Positions 43,892 through 51,730 are shown, counted from the stretch's first letter. The stretch: 64,000 nt of DNA from CAWCDJ01 sp963796485 (GCA_963796485.1 CAWCLV010000006.1:248001-312000); one strand, 5' to 3'. The notes: generated from the letters alone by a model not told the origin. Numbers and translations: made by a program.

Positions 43892-43947
43892 GGTAGGCCT
43901 CCCAGCCTGCCCACGCGCCGAAGGCGCGTTCCGTGTGCGTGGGCAGG
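43891..43947. repeat. REP-like palindrome copy 5, with extended stem
   Basis: GGGTAGGCCTCCCAGCCTGCCC at 43891-43912. The half arm CCTGCCCACGC (43906-43916) also pairs perfectly with GCGTGGGCAGG (43937-43947), and GCGCC-GAA-GGCGC lies between. It could serve as a transcription terminator for the glycan cluster, although there is no U-tract. Confidence 0.65.
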
Positions 43948-44040
43948 ATGAAGTTGGTCACGTTCAGGACATACAGCACGGTGGCGCGAAGCTGCAAAGT
44001 TCACTCGCTCTATTCGCGGGTATTACTTAACTGTTTGTTG

Positions 44041-44481
44041 TCAGATGGCGCCGGCGGTTTTCAGCACCGGGTCTGCGCCGATATACTTCAGCTTGGGCGC
44101 CAGCTTGCGAATGCCGTCGAACACGAAGAAGCGCGCGGCGTCGTCGATCCCCACCGTCCCCGAGGTCACGCCGCGGTCTTTCAGACCCTGCACGATGCGC
44201 TCGTACGGGCTTTCGTCCTCCTGCCAGACGCGGATATCGTCGTTGCCCAGCCGGATCAGTTCGCGGGCGCGCATTTCTTCGAAGCCGGGCAGTACCCAGA
44301 CCGGCTCGCCTTGCACCGGGAGCACCACCGCAAACGTGCGCTCGCTTTTCCCCCACCGCACTCCCGTGAGGTACAGCATGGAGGGACCCGGCTCGAGCAC
44401 CACGGCCTGGAGTCCGGCCTTCCGCATGGCGTCCTGTAGTTTCGCGATTCGCGGTCGATAGTCTTCGCTGGTCTGTGGCAT
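44041..44481 (-). CDS. Orphan creatinase/aminopeptidase P N-terminal domain (truncated M24 homologue)
   Basis: 146 residues corresponding only to the N-terminal domain of Xaa-Pro peptidases: RIAKLQDAMRKAGLQAVVLEPGPSMLYLTGVRWG, QGEPVWVLP and a final ADPVLKTAGAI. It is clearly similar to the same region of the full-length upstream gene, but it stops just where the catalytic pita-bread domain should begin, so all metal ligands are missing. It starts 3 bp after the stop of that gene. It may be the remnant of a tandem duplicate or a retained non-catalytic partner. Confidence 0.7.
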   Translation of the reverse strand: MPQTSEDYRPRIAKLQDAMRKAGLQAVVLEPGPSMLYLTGVRWGKSERTFAVVLPVQGEPVWVLPGFEEMRARELIRLGNDDIRVWQEDESPYERIVQGLKDRGVTSGTVGIDDAARFFVFDGIRKLAPKLKYIGADPVLKTAGAI

Positions 44482-44484
44482 GGC

Positions 44485-45693
44485 TTATCCGAACGGCTGG
44501 TCGATCGCCGGGCTCTGCTTCGAAAACATGCGCGCGCCGTTCTCCGTAATGTACATGCAATCTTCCAGGCGCACTCCGAACTCGCCATAGATGGCGATGG
44601 TCGGCTCGTCGCTGAAGCACATCCCGGGCAGGATGCGCGTTTTGTTGCCCTTCACCAGGTAGGTCCACTCGTGCCCGTCGAGCCCGATCCCGTGGCCGGT
44701 CCGGTGCGGCAGTCCCGGCACCTTGTAGCCGGGGCCGAACCCCGCGTCCGTGATGACCTTCCGGGCGGCGGCGTCCACCGATTCGCAACTCGCGCCGGGT
44801 CTGGCCGCCGCAAGCGCCGCGTCCTGCGCCTTGCGTTCCAGTTCCCAGATCTGCCGCTGCCGGTCCGTGGGTTTGCCGAATACCGTGGTGCGGGTGATGT
44901 CCGATTGGTACCCGTCCACCGTGCAGCCGTCGTCTACCAGCACCATGTCGCCCTCACGAAGCTCCTGCGGCTGGATCGAGCCGTGCGGGAACGCGGTGTA
45001 TTTTCCGAAAATGGCCATCGCGCCGCCCTGCGCCCCCAGCGCGCGGTACGCCGCCGCGATGTTGGCGGTCAACTGGCGGTTCGTCATGCCCTCCCGCATG
45101 GTGGCGAACGCCGCCTTATACGCCGCGATGGTGATGTCGTTGGCGCGCTGCATCAGGGCGATCTCGGCGGGCGATTTGATCACCCGGCACCCGACCGTCA
45201 CCGGGTCGGCGCTCACGAACTCCACACGCGGCAACTCGCGCCGCAGCCCATCTACCATGGCGAACGGCGTCCGCTCCTCGACGCCGATTTTGTCCGACGC
45301 GGCCAGCGCCCGCGCGATCCGCGCATACGGCCCCACCTGCGGGCTCCATTCGAGAATGCTCCCGCCCAGCCGGATGTCCGCGTGCGCCTTCTCCGCGTCC
45401 GCCTGCGGCACGTACCAGACGGGCTCGCCCTTCGCCGGAAGGATCCAGATGCCCTCGCGGTAGCGGCTGCCGGTGAAATAAAACAAGCTGCTGCCGGCGG
45501 CGCAGAGAATGGCGTCGAGCTTGTTGTCGCGCATCAGGCGGCGCGCCTTTTCCATGCGCGCGCGGCGTTCTTCGCCGGTGATCGGCCGGACGCCGTCCGT
45601 CATCGGCTTGAGGTTGCGGATGGGTTCGGGGACGTCGGATTGCGCGTGCGCCAGAGCCGCTCCCGCCGTGACGAGAAATACGCGCCGGTTCAT
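44485..45693 (-). CDS. M24-family metallopeptidase (Xaa-Pro aminopeptidase type), exported
   Basis: 402 residues starting MNRRVFLVTAGAALAHAQ, a twin-arginine-like signal. After the creatinase N-terminal domain comes the pita-bread domain with dinuclear metal ligands in VDDGCTVDGYQSDITRTTVFG (Asp, Asp), PHRTGHGIGLDGHE (His), FSDEPTIAI (Glu) and VRLEDCMYITENG (Glu). The family removes N-terminal residues preceding proline. It lies between REP copies (upstream) and its truncated homologue (downstream). Confidence 0.9.
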   Translation of the reverse strand: MNRRVFLVTAGAALAHAQSDVPEPIRNLKPMTDGVRPITGEERRARMEKARRLMRDNKLDAILCAAGSSLFYFTGSRYREGIWILPAKGEPVWYVPQADAEKAHADIRLGGSILEWSPQVGPYARIARALAASDKIGVEERTPFAMVDGLRRELPRVEFVSADPVTVGCRVIKSPAEIALMQRANDITIAAYKAAFATMREGMTNRQLTANIAAAYRALGAQGGAMAIFGKYTAFPHGSIQPQELREGDMVLVDDGCTVDGYQSDITRTTVFGKPTDRQRQIWELERKAQDAALAAARPGASCESVDAAARKVITDAGFGPGYKVPGLPHRTGHGIGLDGHEWTYLVKGNKTRILPGMCFSDEPTIAIYGEFGVRLEDCMYITENGARMFSKQSPAIDQPFG

Positions 45694-45699
45694 AAAGTG

Positions 45700-45767
45700 G
45701 GGCAGGCCTCCCGGCCTGCCCGGTTCGAAAACAAAGTCAAAAGCGGGCAGGCCAGGAGGCCTACCCC
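45700..45767. repeat. REP-like inverted pair, copies 6 and 7
   Basis: Copy 6 is GGGCAGGCCTCCCGGCCTGCCC at 45700-45721 and copy 7 is GGGCAGGCC-AGGA-GGCCTACCCC at 45745-45767, in opposite orientation. They are separated by the AT-rich tail GGTTCGAAAACAAAGTCAAA. Together they form a REPIN-like unit. The stop codon of the amidase gene (45761-45763) lies inside copy 7. Confidence 0.75.
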
Positions 45768-47485
45768 ACCAACACCGGGTTCTTCTTGTGCCATTCGGTC
45801 GCCCTCTCGTACGCCAGCGCCACCCGCAGCGGCGCACCCTCATCGTAAATCTTCCCCAGGAACCCGATGCTGCGCGGCACCGGCGTGGTCGTGCCGTTCT
45901 GCAGCTTCGCATTCACGAACCCGCACTTCAGCACCACCTGCGGATTGCCCGTCAGGTTGGTGGTGGTCAGCAGCGCGGTAGACGGAATCACGATCACGTC
46001 CCAATCCTGCATGAACTTTTCGAACTTCTCCACCAGCAGCGTGCGGGCGCGCTGCGCGCGAATGTACTCCACCGCCGGGATCAGCCGCGACGAGCGGAAC
46101 GAGTTCGGCCAGTCGCCCGGCGATTGGCCCTTCAGCGTGCGCACCTGGCCGTCGCGTGTGATGTCGTCGAACGCCGCCGCGCCCTCGGCCTCCAGCAGGA
46201 AGCGGATTGCCCCCATGTCCTCCTGGAACTCCGCGGGTTTCATCTCTACCCCCGCCTTTTTTAGGTCCGCCAGCGCCTGGTCGTAGATCTTCTTGTTGTC
46301 TTCCTGGAAGCGGTCGAACGCCGATTGCAGCACCCCGATCTTCATGCCCGACAGCGGCCGGTGCGGCTCCCAGTGGAACGGGTCGTCGGCCACGGTGCGG
46401 TCGTGCCCGTCGGGGCCGTGGATCGCATCCAGCACCAGCGCGCAATCCTCCACGCCGCGGCAGATCGGCCCGATTTTGTCCATGGTCCAGCTCAGTGCCA
46501 TGGCGCCGTGCCGGCTCACCCGCCCGTAGGTGGGCCGCAGCCCCACCGTGCCGCACTGAGTGCTCGGCGAAACGATGGAGCCCAGCGTCTCCGTCCCGAG
46601 CGAGAACCCCACCAGCCCCGCCGAGGTGGCCGATGCCGACCCCGCCGAGGAGCCGCTCGACCCCTGCTCCAGGTTCCATGGGTTTTTGGTGCGGCCCTGG
46701 AACCACAAATCGCCTTGCGCCAGCGCGCCCATCGAGAGCTTGGCCAGCATGATCGCCCCGGCCTTGTTCAGGCGCTCGACCACCGTCGCGTCCTGGTCCG
46801 GTATCCGCTTCTCGAACGGCTCCGCGCCCCACGTGGTGAGGATGCCCTTGCTGTCGAACAGGTCTTTCACGCCGTAGGGGATGCCGTGCAGCGGCCCGCG
46901 GTAGCGCCCGGCCCGCAGTTCGCGGTCGGCCTGGGCCGCGCGCTCCAGCGCCAGGTCCTCCGTGAGGGTGATGACGCAGAGCAGTTTCGGCCCGTACGTC
47001 TTCAGCCGCTCCAGGTACAGCCTGGTGAGTTCGGTGGACGAAACCTCGCGGAAGCGCACCAGCGGCGCGAGTTCCGTTACGGGCAGGAACGCCAGGTGCT
47101 CCGGATTCTTCGGACGCGCGGGACGCGTGCGCCGGATGGTGGTGACGAACCGCCGCGGCCCACGCTCCGGTTTGCGGTCCGGAAGCCCGGGGTGGAACGC
47201 GAACGCCGGTTCGGTGCCGTACGGCACGTCGATCTTGCGCAGCGCTTCGTAGTTGTAGAGCGCGCGGTTGACGTTTCGCAGCATCATGTCCAGTTCGGCG
47301 TCCTGGAACTCCAGCCCGAAGAGCTTGAGCGCCGCCTGGACCTGGTCCTTCGTAACGCGCATGGGCTGGTCCTGAAAGCCCCGGCTTCCGCCCCGGCCGG
47401 ACGGCGGCGCGGGACGCTGCTGCGCGGTTGCTCCCGCCGCGGTCGAAAGCACGCCGAGAAGCTGAAGCCAGGTCCGTCTGTCCAT
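45761..47485 (-). CDS. Amidase-signature family enzyme with Tat-like signal
   Basis: 574 residues. The start MDRRTWLQLLGVLSTAAGATAQ is twin-arginine-like. The amidase-signature core has the catalytic Lys in IPYGVKDLFDSKG, the first Ser in LEQGSSGSSAGSASA and the nucleophile Ser in LGTETLGSIVSPS. The N-terminal 120 residues before the core form an extra helical region (TKDQVQAALKLFGLEFQDAEL). The family hydrolyses amides; the substrate is unknown. Its last residues and stop codon fall inside a REP-like palindrome. Confidence 0.88.
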   Translation of the reverse strand: MDRRTWLQLLGVLSTAAGATAQQRPAPPSGRGGSRGFQDQPMRVTKDQVQAALKLFGLEFQDAELDMMLRNVNRALYNYEALRKIDVPYGTEPAFAFHPGLPDRKPERGPRRFVTTIRRTRPARPKNPEHLAFLPVTELAPLVRFREVSSTELTRLYLERLKTYGPKLLCVITLTEDLALERAAQADRELRAGRYRGPLHGIPYGVKDLFDSKGILTTWGAEPFEKRIPDQDATVVERLNKAGAIMLAKLSMGALAQGDLWFQGRTKNPWNLEQGSSGSSAGSASATSAGLVGFSLGTETLGSIVSPSTQCGTVGLRPTYGRVSRHGAMALSWTMDKIGPICRGVEDCALVLDAIHGPDGHDRTVADDPFHWEPHRPLSGMKIGVLQSAFDRFQEDNKKIYDQALADLKKAGVEMKPAEFQEDMGAIRFLLEAEGAAAFDDITRDGQVRTLKGQSPGDWPNSFRSSRLIPAVEYIRAQRARTLLVEKFEKFMQDWDVIVIPSTALLTTTNLTGNPQVVLKCGFVNAKLQNGTTTPVPRSIGFLGKIYDEGAPLRVALAYERATEWHKKNPVLVG

Positions 47486-47562
47486 AACCTGCCATGATAC
47501 ACCGTGTGCGGATTTGAACCGGATTTCTGAGTCGCGCTCCGCCGCGGCGAATCGGAGCCAGC

Positions 47563-47925
47563 ATGAAGGGCTTCGCAGCCGCCGCCGTTCTGTGTGTTTT
47601 AGCCGCCGCGCCGCTCGCCGGGCAGAGCCGTCCCCTGACGGGAACCGTGAAGGACGATCAAGGCCGCCCGCTGCCTGGGGCCGTCGTCCGGATGGTCAAC
47701 ATGAACGCGCCGCGCGACGTGCACTCCGCCAGGGCCAATAGTCACGGGACTTACGAATTCGCCGCCGTGCCTTACGCCACGGAATACGAGTTACAGGCGA
47801 AGTACGCCGGAGTTACCGGCGGCCCGCGGCACTTAAGCGAATACGACTGGCGTTCCTCGCCGAAAATCAACCTCCGCGTGGACATCAACCCGCCGAAGAA
47901 AAAGCACTGGTGGTCGTGGTGGTAG
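47563..47925 (+). CDS. Small secreted carboxypeptidase-regulatory-like (CarboxypepD_reg) protein
   Basis: 120 residues with a signal peptide (MKGFAAAAVLCVLAAAPLAGQ). A single beta-sandwich follows: LTGTVKDDQGRPLPGAVVRMVNM and GTYEFAAVPYATEYELQAKYAG. The tail ends KKKHWWSWW, basic then tryptophan-rich, suggesting membrane association. The same domain type forms the N-terminus of the TonB receptor at 52180. Confidence 0.8.
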   Translation: MKGFAAAAVLCVLAAAPLAGQSRPLTGTVKDDQGRPLPGAVVRMVNMNAPRDVHSARANSHGTYEFAAVPYATEYELQAKYAGVTGGPRHLSEYDWRSSPKINLRVDINPPKKKHWWSWW

Positions 47926-47976
47926 GCCGCCGCCTCCCGGGCGATAATCGGGGAGCGCTATCCGAACCCGGTGGGA

Positions 47977-47982
47977 TATAAT
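47977..47982 (+). promoter_or_regulatory. Possible -10 element upstream of the deamidase-like gene
   Basis: A perfect TATAAT in an otherwise GC-rich gap, 51 bp before the GTG at 48034. No convincing -35 is seen at the usual spacing, so this is tentative. Confidence 0.35.
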
Positions 47983-48033
47983 CACCAGCACTTGGGACCC
48001 CCCCGCCCGAGAAATCTCCGGTAGGAGGACTAT

Positions 48034-49014
48034 GTGAGCCTGAATGAAGAATTGGCTGGGGACCCGCTGGCGTTCGCCCACAAATATTGCATCCTGGCGG
48101 GGTCCGACGCGCGGAAAGAGAAGACGTTCCAGAAGAAAATCGGCGACTACAAGTACTCGAAAATGGAGGGGCTCGGCAAGATATCGTTTCTGGATTGCAG
48201 CAAGGCCGAGCTGGCCGAGGAACTGCTCCCCAATGACGCCCCTGTGGAGGTCAGGAATCGGGCAGTCAGGGAGGGCGTGGACACCATTCTTATCAAGGCC
48301 AAAGGCCGTGACGGGGACCGGGTGCCCGCATTCTTCCTGCCGTGGGATCCGGCCGGAGGGACCGTATCGCTCGGTATTCCGTCCATGGCCAAGTTCGACC
48401 TCAATTTCTGGAACGCCAATCGGACCCTGGGCGGCAGCGAGATCGGCGGCTCGAAAGTACTCAAGGAGTATCCCCGCCTGTTTCTAACCGCGGCAGTCGC
48501 CGGCTGTTCCGTCTTCATTACCGGCAGCGACAGGGAGCCGAAGATTTTCCACAGCGGCAAAGATGGCACCGTCGAGGGGAATGCCATCGAAGTCTGGCGC
48601 GATATGGTTCAGAATATCACCGGGAAGGCGCTGGAGGAGATGAACACAGGCGAGGTGAATAAGTCGATGTACGTGAAGGACGGCGTCACCAGAGACAAAG
48701 CCAACCAGCACACAACGCCGACCGCCAACCTGTTCGAAGATGCGCTAAACAAGCAGTACAAGAAAGGGCCGATCCGCATCCAGGAAGTGCGCCCCTGGGG
48801 CGCGGTGTTCGGAATCTGCGGCGATGGCGGCGGCTGGGAGTTCTATTTGCAGGAGAACGCCACCATCCGCTACGACGTTATCGACAAACGCTTCCTCGGG
48901 AAGAAAACGGTCCGGCCGTTTTCGGTCTCCCGCCCCATGGTCGTCCGCAAAGTCTTTCCCGGCGGTGGTGGCACGGCGAAGTTGCAGCCGAAGTTCAGCT
49001 GGCACCCGCTGTAA
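48034..49014 (+). CDS. Uncharacterised protein with candidate CNF1/CheD-like cysteine deamidase signature
   Basis: 326 residues, no signal peptide. The start is GTG, with TAGGAGG about eight bases upstream; an ATG at 48032 runs directly into TGA (ATGTGA), so GTG is required. Residues 151-175 read LTAAVAGCSVFITGSDREP then KIFHSG. Cys158 and His173 are 15 residues apart, as are the catalytic Cys866 and His881 of CNF1, and VAGC resembles the LSGC motif of CNF1 and BLF1. A later block has EVRPWGAVFGICGDGGGWEFYLQEN. I infer a possible Rho-deamidase-like fold; no family search was made. It stands alone between a small secreted protein and a sensor. Confidence 0.6.
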   Translation: MSLNEELAGDPLAFAHKYCILAGSDARKEKTFQKKIGDYKYSKMEGLGKISFLDCSKAELAEELLPNDAPVEVRNRAVREGVDTILIKAKGRDGDRVPAFFLPWDPAGGTVSLGIPSMAKFDLNFWNANRTLGGSEIGGSKVLKEYPRLFLTAAVAGCSVFITGSDREPKIFHSGKDGTVEGNAIEVWRDMVQNITGKALEEMNTGEVNKSMYVKDGVTRDKANQHTTPTANLFEDALNKQYKKGPIRIQEVRPWGAVFGICGDGGGWEFYLQENATIRYDVIDKRFLGKKTVRPFSVSRPMVVRKVFPGGGGTAKLQPKFSWHPL

Positions 49015-49150
49015 ACGCGGGCTCGCCGGCGCTCGGGAAGCCTGTACGGCCAGTGCCACTGTCCTGCCAATCTTCAGGTGGCGCGGCGCCGGTCTGTCCA
49101 AAATCGGAGGCCGCCGGGTCTCGAGCGGTGCGGAACCGCCGCCCGGCCGC

Positions 49151-50101
49151 TCAACCTAAGATCCTCTCGGCGATATCTCCCCAATAGACGCGGGCGCAGT
49201 CGGGACACATGCCATGGCTGAACTCCGCGTTCGAATGGGTGGAGATGTACTTCTCCAGCTGCTCCCAAAGACCTTCCTGGTTGCGGATCTTCTTGCAGCC
49301 GGCGCAGATCGGCAGCAGGCCGCTGAGCAGGTGCACGCTCTTCAGCGCCGTATCGCGCTCCGCCAGGGTTTCGCGCAACCGCAGTTCGGTTCCTTTCCGG
49401 CCGGTAATGTCGCTGAAGTAAATGGCGATGGCGCCGTTCTCCACGGAACTGATATGGAACTCGAACCACCGGTTGGAAGCTCGCGCCGAATACTCGAGGC
49501 GAACCGGGCCGCGCCCCTCGGAAGCATCCCGGCAGGCGTTTTCCACCGGGCTGCCCGCCCACGCGGGGACCGCATTCCACACGTCCTTTCCAATCGCCTG
49601 CAACTTGGAAATCCCCGTCAGCCGCGCGGCCATGGTGTTCAGGTAGATGAGGCGCCAGTTACGGTCCAGCGCGGCAAATCCGTCGGTAATGCTCTCCAGA
49701 ATGTCCGTCCGCTCATTGGCCAGCTGCAATGCCTTCCACCGCAAGTCGAGCAGGCTGCCGCTTAGCCAGCTCAGGACGAGTCCGACGAGCAGGAACGCCG
49801 AGAGCTGGAGAACCGCGGTGGAACGGTAGCCGGGATCGATGTCGAAGAAGCTGCCTTGCGGCGGAAAAAAGTAGACGGCCAGTACTTCGCTGAGACAGGT
49901 GGCAAAGATCCCGGGCCCCAAGCCGCCACGAACCGCGGCCGCCGTCACAGGCAGAGTGAAAAGCATGAGGGGAGAGCGGTCGCGGAAGAGGGGGTCAACC
50001 GCAACCCTCAGCCAGAAGGCCGCAGCGCAGACCGCGGTCGCAAAGAGGTAACGCGCCGTGTGCGAACCGCGATTTTGCGGAAACACAAGGTCCGACAGCA
50101 T
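49151..50101 (-). CDS. DUF4118-PAS sensor protein with C-terminal cysteine module, no kinase
   Basis: About 316 residues from ATG 50101 (AGAGAAG upstream); GTG 50233 is the longest alternative. Four hydrophobic segments form a DUF4118-like sensor (LLFTLPVTAAAVRGGLGPGIFATCLSEVLAVYFFPP). A PAS domain follows (ILESITDGFAALDRNWRLIYLN ending in FSDITGRKGTEL). The end is a module with LLPICAGCKKIRNQEGLWEQLEKYISTHS and MCPDCARVYW, found at the C-terminus of some response regulators and PAS proteins. No histidine kinase or GGDEF domain is present, so the output is unclear. Confidence 0.8.
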   Translation of the reverse strand: MLSDLVFPQNRGSHTARYLFATAVCAAAFWLRVAVDPLFRDRSPLMLFTLPVTAAAVRGGLGPGIFATCLSEVLAVYFFPPQGSFFDIDPGYRSTAVLQLSAFLLVGLVLSWLSGSLLDLRWKALQLANERTDILESITDGFAALDRNWRLIYLNTMAARLTGISKLQAIGKDVWNAVPAWAGSPVENACRDASEGRGPVRLEYSARASNRWFEFHISSVENGAIAIYFSDITGRKGTELRLRETLAERDTALKSVHLLSGLLPICAGCKKIRNQEGLWEQLEKYISTHSNAEFSHGMCPDCARVYWGDIAERILG

Positions 50102-50308
50102 CCGCTTCTCTGAACAGAGACGCGCGATTGCCTCTTGGGTTACGTCATACTGCCGGGCACGTGCCTGCTGGAACAATGAAGGTGTGCGGTTACATATAGA
50201 GCGAACCGCAGTGCGGGTCTTTACCGTAGGCACGTCGCTCTCTCGCGGGATCAGCTACAATAGCCGTTCATATAAGACCTGTTTATCCGAAAGGAGATCT
50301 AACTAACC

Positions 50309-51493
50309 GTGAACTCATCTTCTCGCCGCAGTTTCCTGGGGACCAGCCTGGCCCTTCCGGCGCTGGCTTCCGTGCCTTCCGATGGCGGGTCGCCCGCCCA
50401 GTCCGGCCCCGCGCAAGGGCGCGGCCTGCCGCCTTCGCCGAAGTTTACTTACGCGACCCTGGGGAAAACGGGCATGCGGGTCACGCGCATGTCGTTCGGC
50501 TGCATGACCACCTCCGACCAGAGCGTGATCGAGCGCGCCGCCGACACGGGGATCGTTTATTTCGATACCGCGCGTGTATACCAGGGCGGCAACAACGAGC
50601 GCATGGTGGGGGCCGCGCTGAAGAAGTATCGCAACAAGGTCTATATCAGCAGCAAGACGACGGCCAGGGACCAGAAGCAGGCCCTCGCCGACCTGGAAAC
50701 CAGCCTGCGGGAACTCCAGACCGACCACCTCGACATCTGGTACCTGCACAGCCGCAGCACGCCGGACACGGTTACGGACGAGTTGCTCGAAGCGCAGCAG
50801 ATCGCCAAGCGCGACGGCAAGGTCCGGTTCGCGGGCGTGAGCTTTCACGGAGGGCACGCCGAGATGATCCCGGCCATGCTCAAACTGAACCATTTCGACG
50901 TCTTCCTGATGAGCTACAACTACACCATGGATCCGAGCGTCGAACCGCTGATCGAGACGGCGCGCAAGGCCAACGTGGGGATCGTCGCCATGAAGGCCCT
51001 GGCCGGCGGCGTGCGTCCCACGGTGCGGTCCTATAAGGTAGACCCGGAGAAACTCAACCGGCTGAGCCGCGAGGGGGCGCCGGTGGCGGCGCTGAAGTGG
51101 GTGCTGAGGAACCCCCACGTGGATACCATCATCCCGAGCATCGTCGATACCGATCAGTTGGAGCAGAATATCTCCGCGATGGGTGCGCCGTACAGTCCTC
51201 ACGACTCGCAACTGCTCTCCGCGCGCCTCGAAGAGATCCGGCCGCTCTATTGCCGGATGTGCGGGAAGTGCGACGGCAAATGCCCCAAGGGCCTGCCGGT
51301 AGCGGACATGCTGCGGTTCCTCATGTACGCCGAAGGATACGGCCAGTTCGCCATGGGCCGCGAGCAGTTCCAAATGCTGCCCGCGGCAGTGAAATCGGTC
51401 CGCTGCGGCGATTGCGCCGAGTGCGCTTTCCAGTGCCCCAACGGGGTCCAGGTGGCCGCCCGGCTGGGCCGCGCCCAGGAACTGTTCGCATAG
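50309..51493 (+). CDS. Tat-exported aldo/keto reductase with two [4Fe-4S]-type motifs
   Basis: 394 residues from GTG 50309 (AAAGGAGAT upstream). The signal is SSRRSFLGTSLALPALASV. The AKR barrel has FDTARVYQGGNNERMVG (Asp/Tyr), VYISSKTT (Lys) and LDIWYLHSRS (His). The C-terminal 90 residues carry CRMCGKCDGKCPKG and CGDCAECAFQCPNG, two cysteine motifs of the ferredoxin kind. AKRs of this type are annotated as 4Fe-4S oxidoreductases; the electron partner and substrate are unknown. Confidence 0.88.
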   Translation: MNSSSRRSFLGTSLALPALASVPSDGGSPAQSGPAQGRGLPPSPKFTYATLGKTGMRVTRMSFGCMTTSDQSVIERAADTGIVYFDTARVYQGGNNERMVGAALKKYRNKVYISSKTTARDQKQALADLETSLRELQTDHLDIWYLHSRSTPDTVTDELLEAQQIAKRDGKVRFAGVSFHGGHAEMIPAMLKLNHFDVFLMSYNYTMDPSVEPLIETARKANVGIVAMKALAGGVRPTVRSYKVDPEKLNRLSREGAPVAALKWVLRNPHVDTIIPSIVDTDQLEQNISAMGAPYSPHDSQLLSARLEEIRPLYCRMCGKCDGKCPKGLPVADMLRFLMYAEGYGQFAMGREQFQMLPAAVKSVRCGDCAECAFQCPNGVQVAARLGRAQELFA

Positions 51494-51519
51494 ACGGCTT
51501 CCGGTATCTTGCGTATAAT
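51491..51519 (+). promoter_or_regulatory. Predicted sigma-70 promoter
   Basis: TAGACG (51491-51496), 17 bp, TATAAT (51514-51519). The -10 is perfect and the -35 matches four of six TTGACA positions. It overlaps the stop codon of the upstream reductase gene and would start RNA near 51526, ahead of the structured leader described below. Confidence 0.5.
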
Positions 51520-51525
51520 GTCTGG

Positions 51526-51641
51526 AAAAGGCAGCGTCAATGCCTGGTGCGGGACTTTGTCTCAAACCGGCAAACCTGCGCTTCGTAACGGGGGAGAAAG
51601 TCTCAAGAGCCGGTAGACACTATCGATCGCGGTCTCCGCGA
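51526..51641 (+). ncRNA. Candidate structured leader RNA with pseudoknot
   Basis: A nine-pair stem with a two-base bulge: GACTT 51553-51557 and TCTC 51560-51563 pair with GAGA 51594-51597 and AAGTC 51598-51602. ACCGGC (51566-51571) in its loop pairs perfectly with GCCGGT (51609-51614) beyond the stem, giving an H-type pseudoknot. A further hairpin TCGCGG-TCT-CCGCGA lies at 51627-51641. I could not match it to a known riboswitch class. Confidence 0.4.
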
Positions 51642-51730
51642 CAGTAGCCCTCGTGTGCCTCGTGTTGGCGCGCGACGGCTCCCCCTGGAATCTGCGAGGC
51701 GTCGAAGGCGGCCGTGGAAGGAATTCCCGG

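Noticed and set aside
51541..51614. GEMM-I (c-di-GMP-I) riboswitch
   Set aside because: It has a GGCAAACC loop and a downstream AAAG, but the GGGACGCAAAGCC and tetraloop-receptor parts are not present. Kept only as an unassigned structured RNA.
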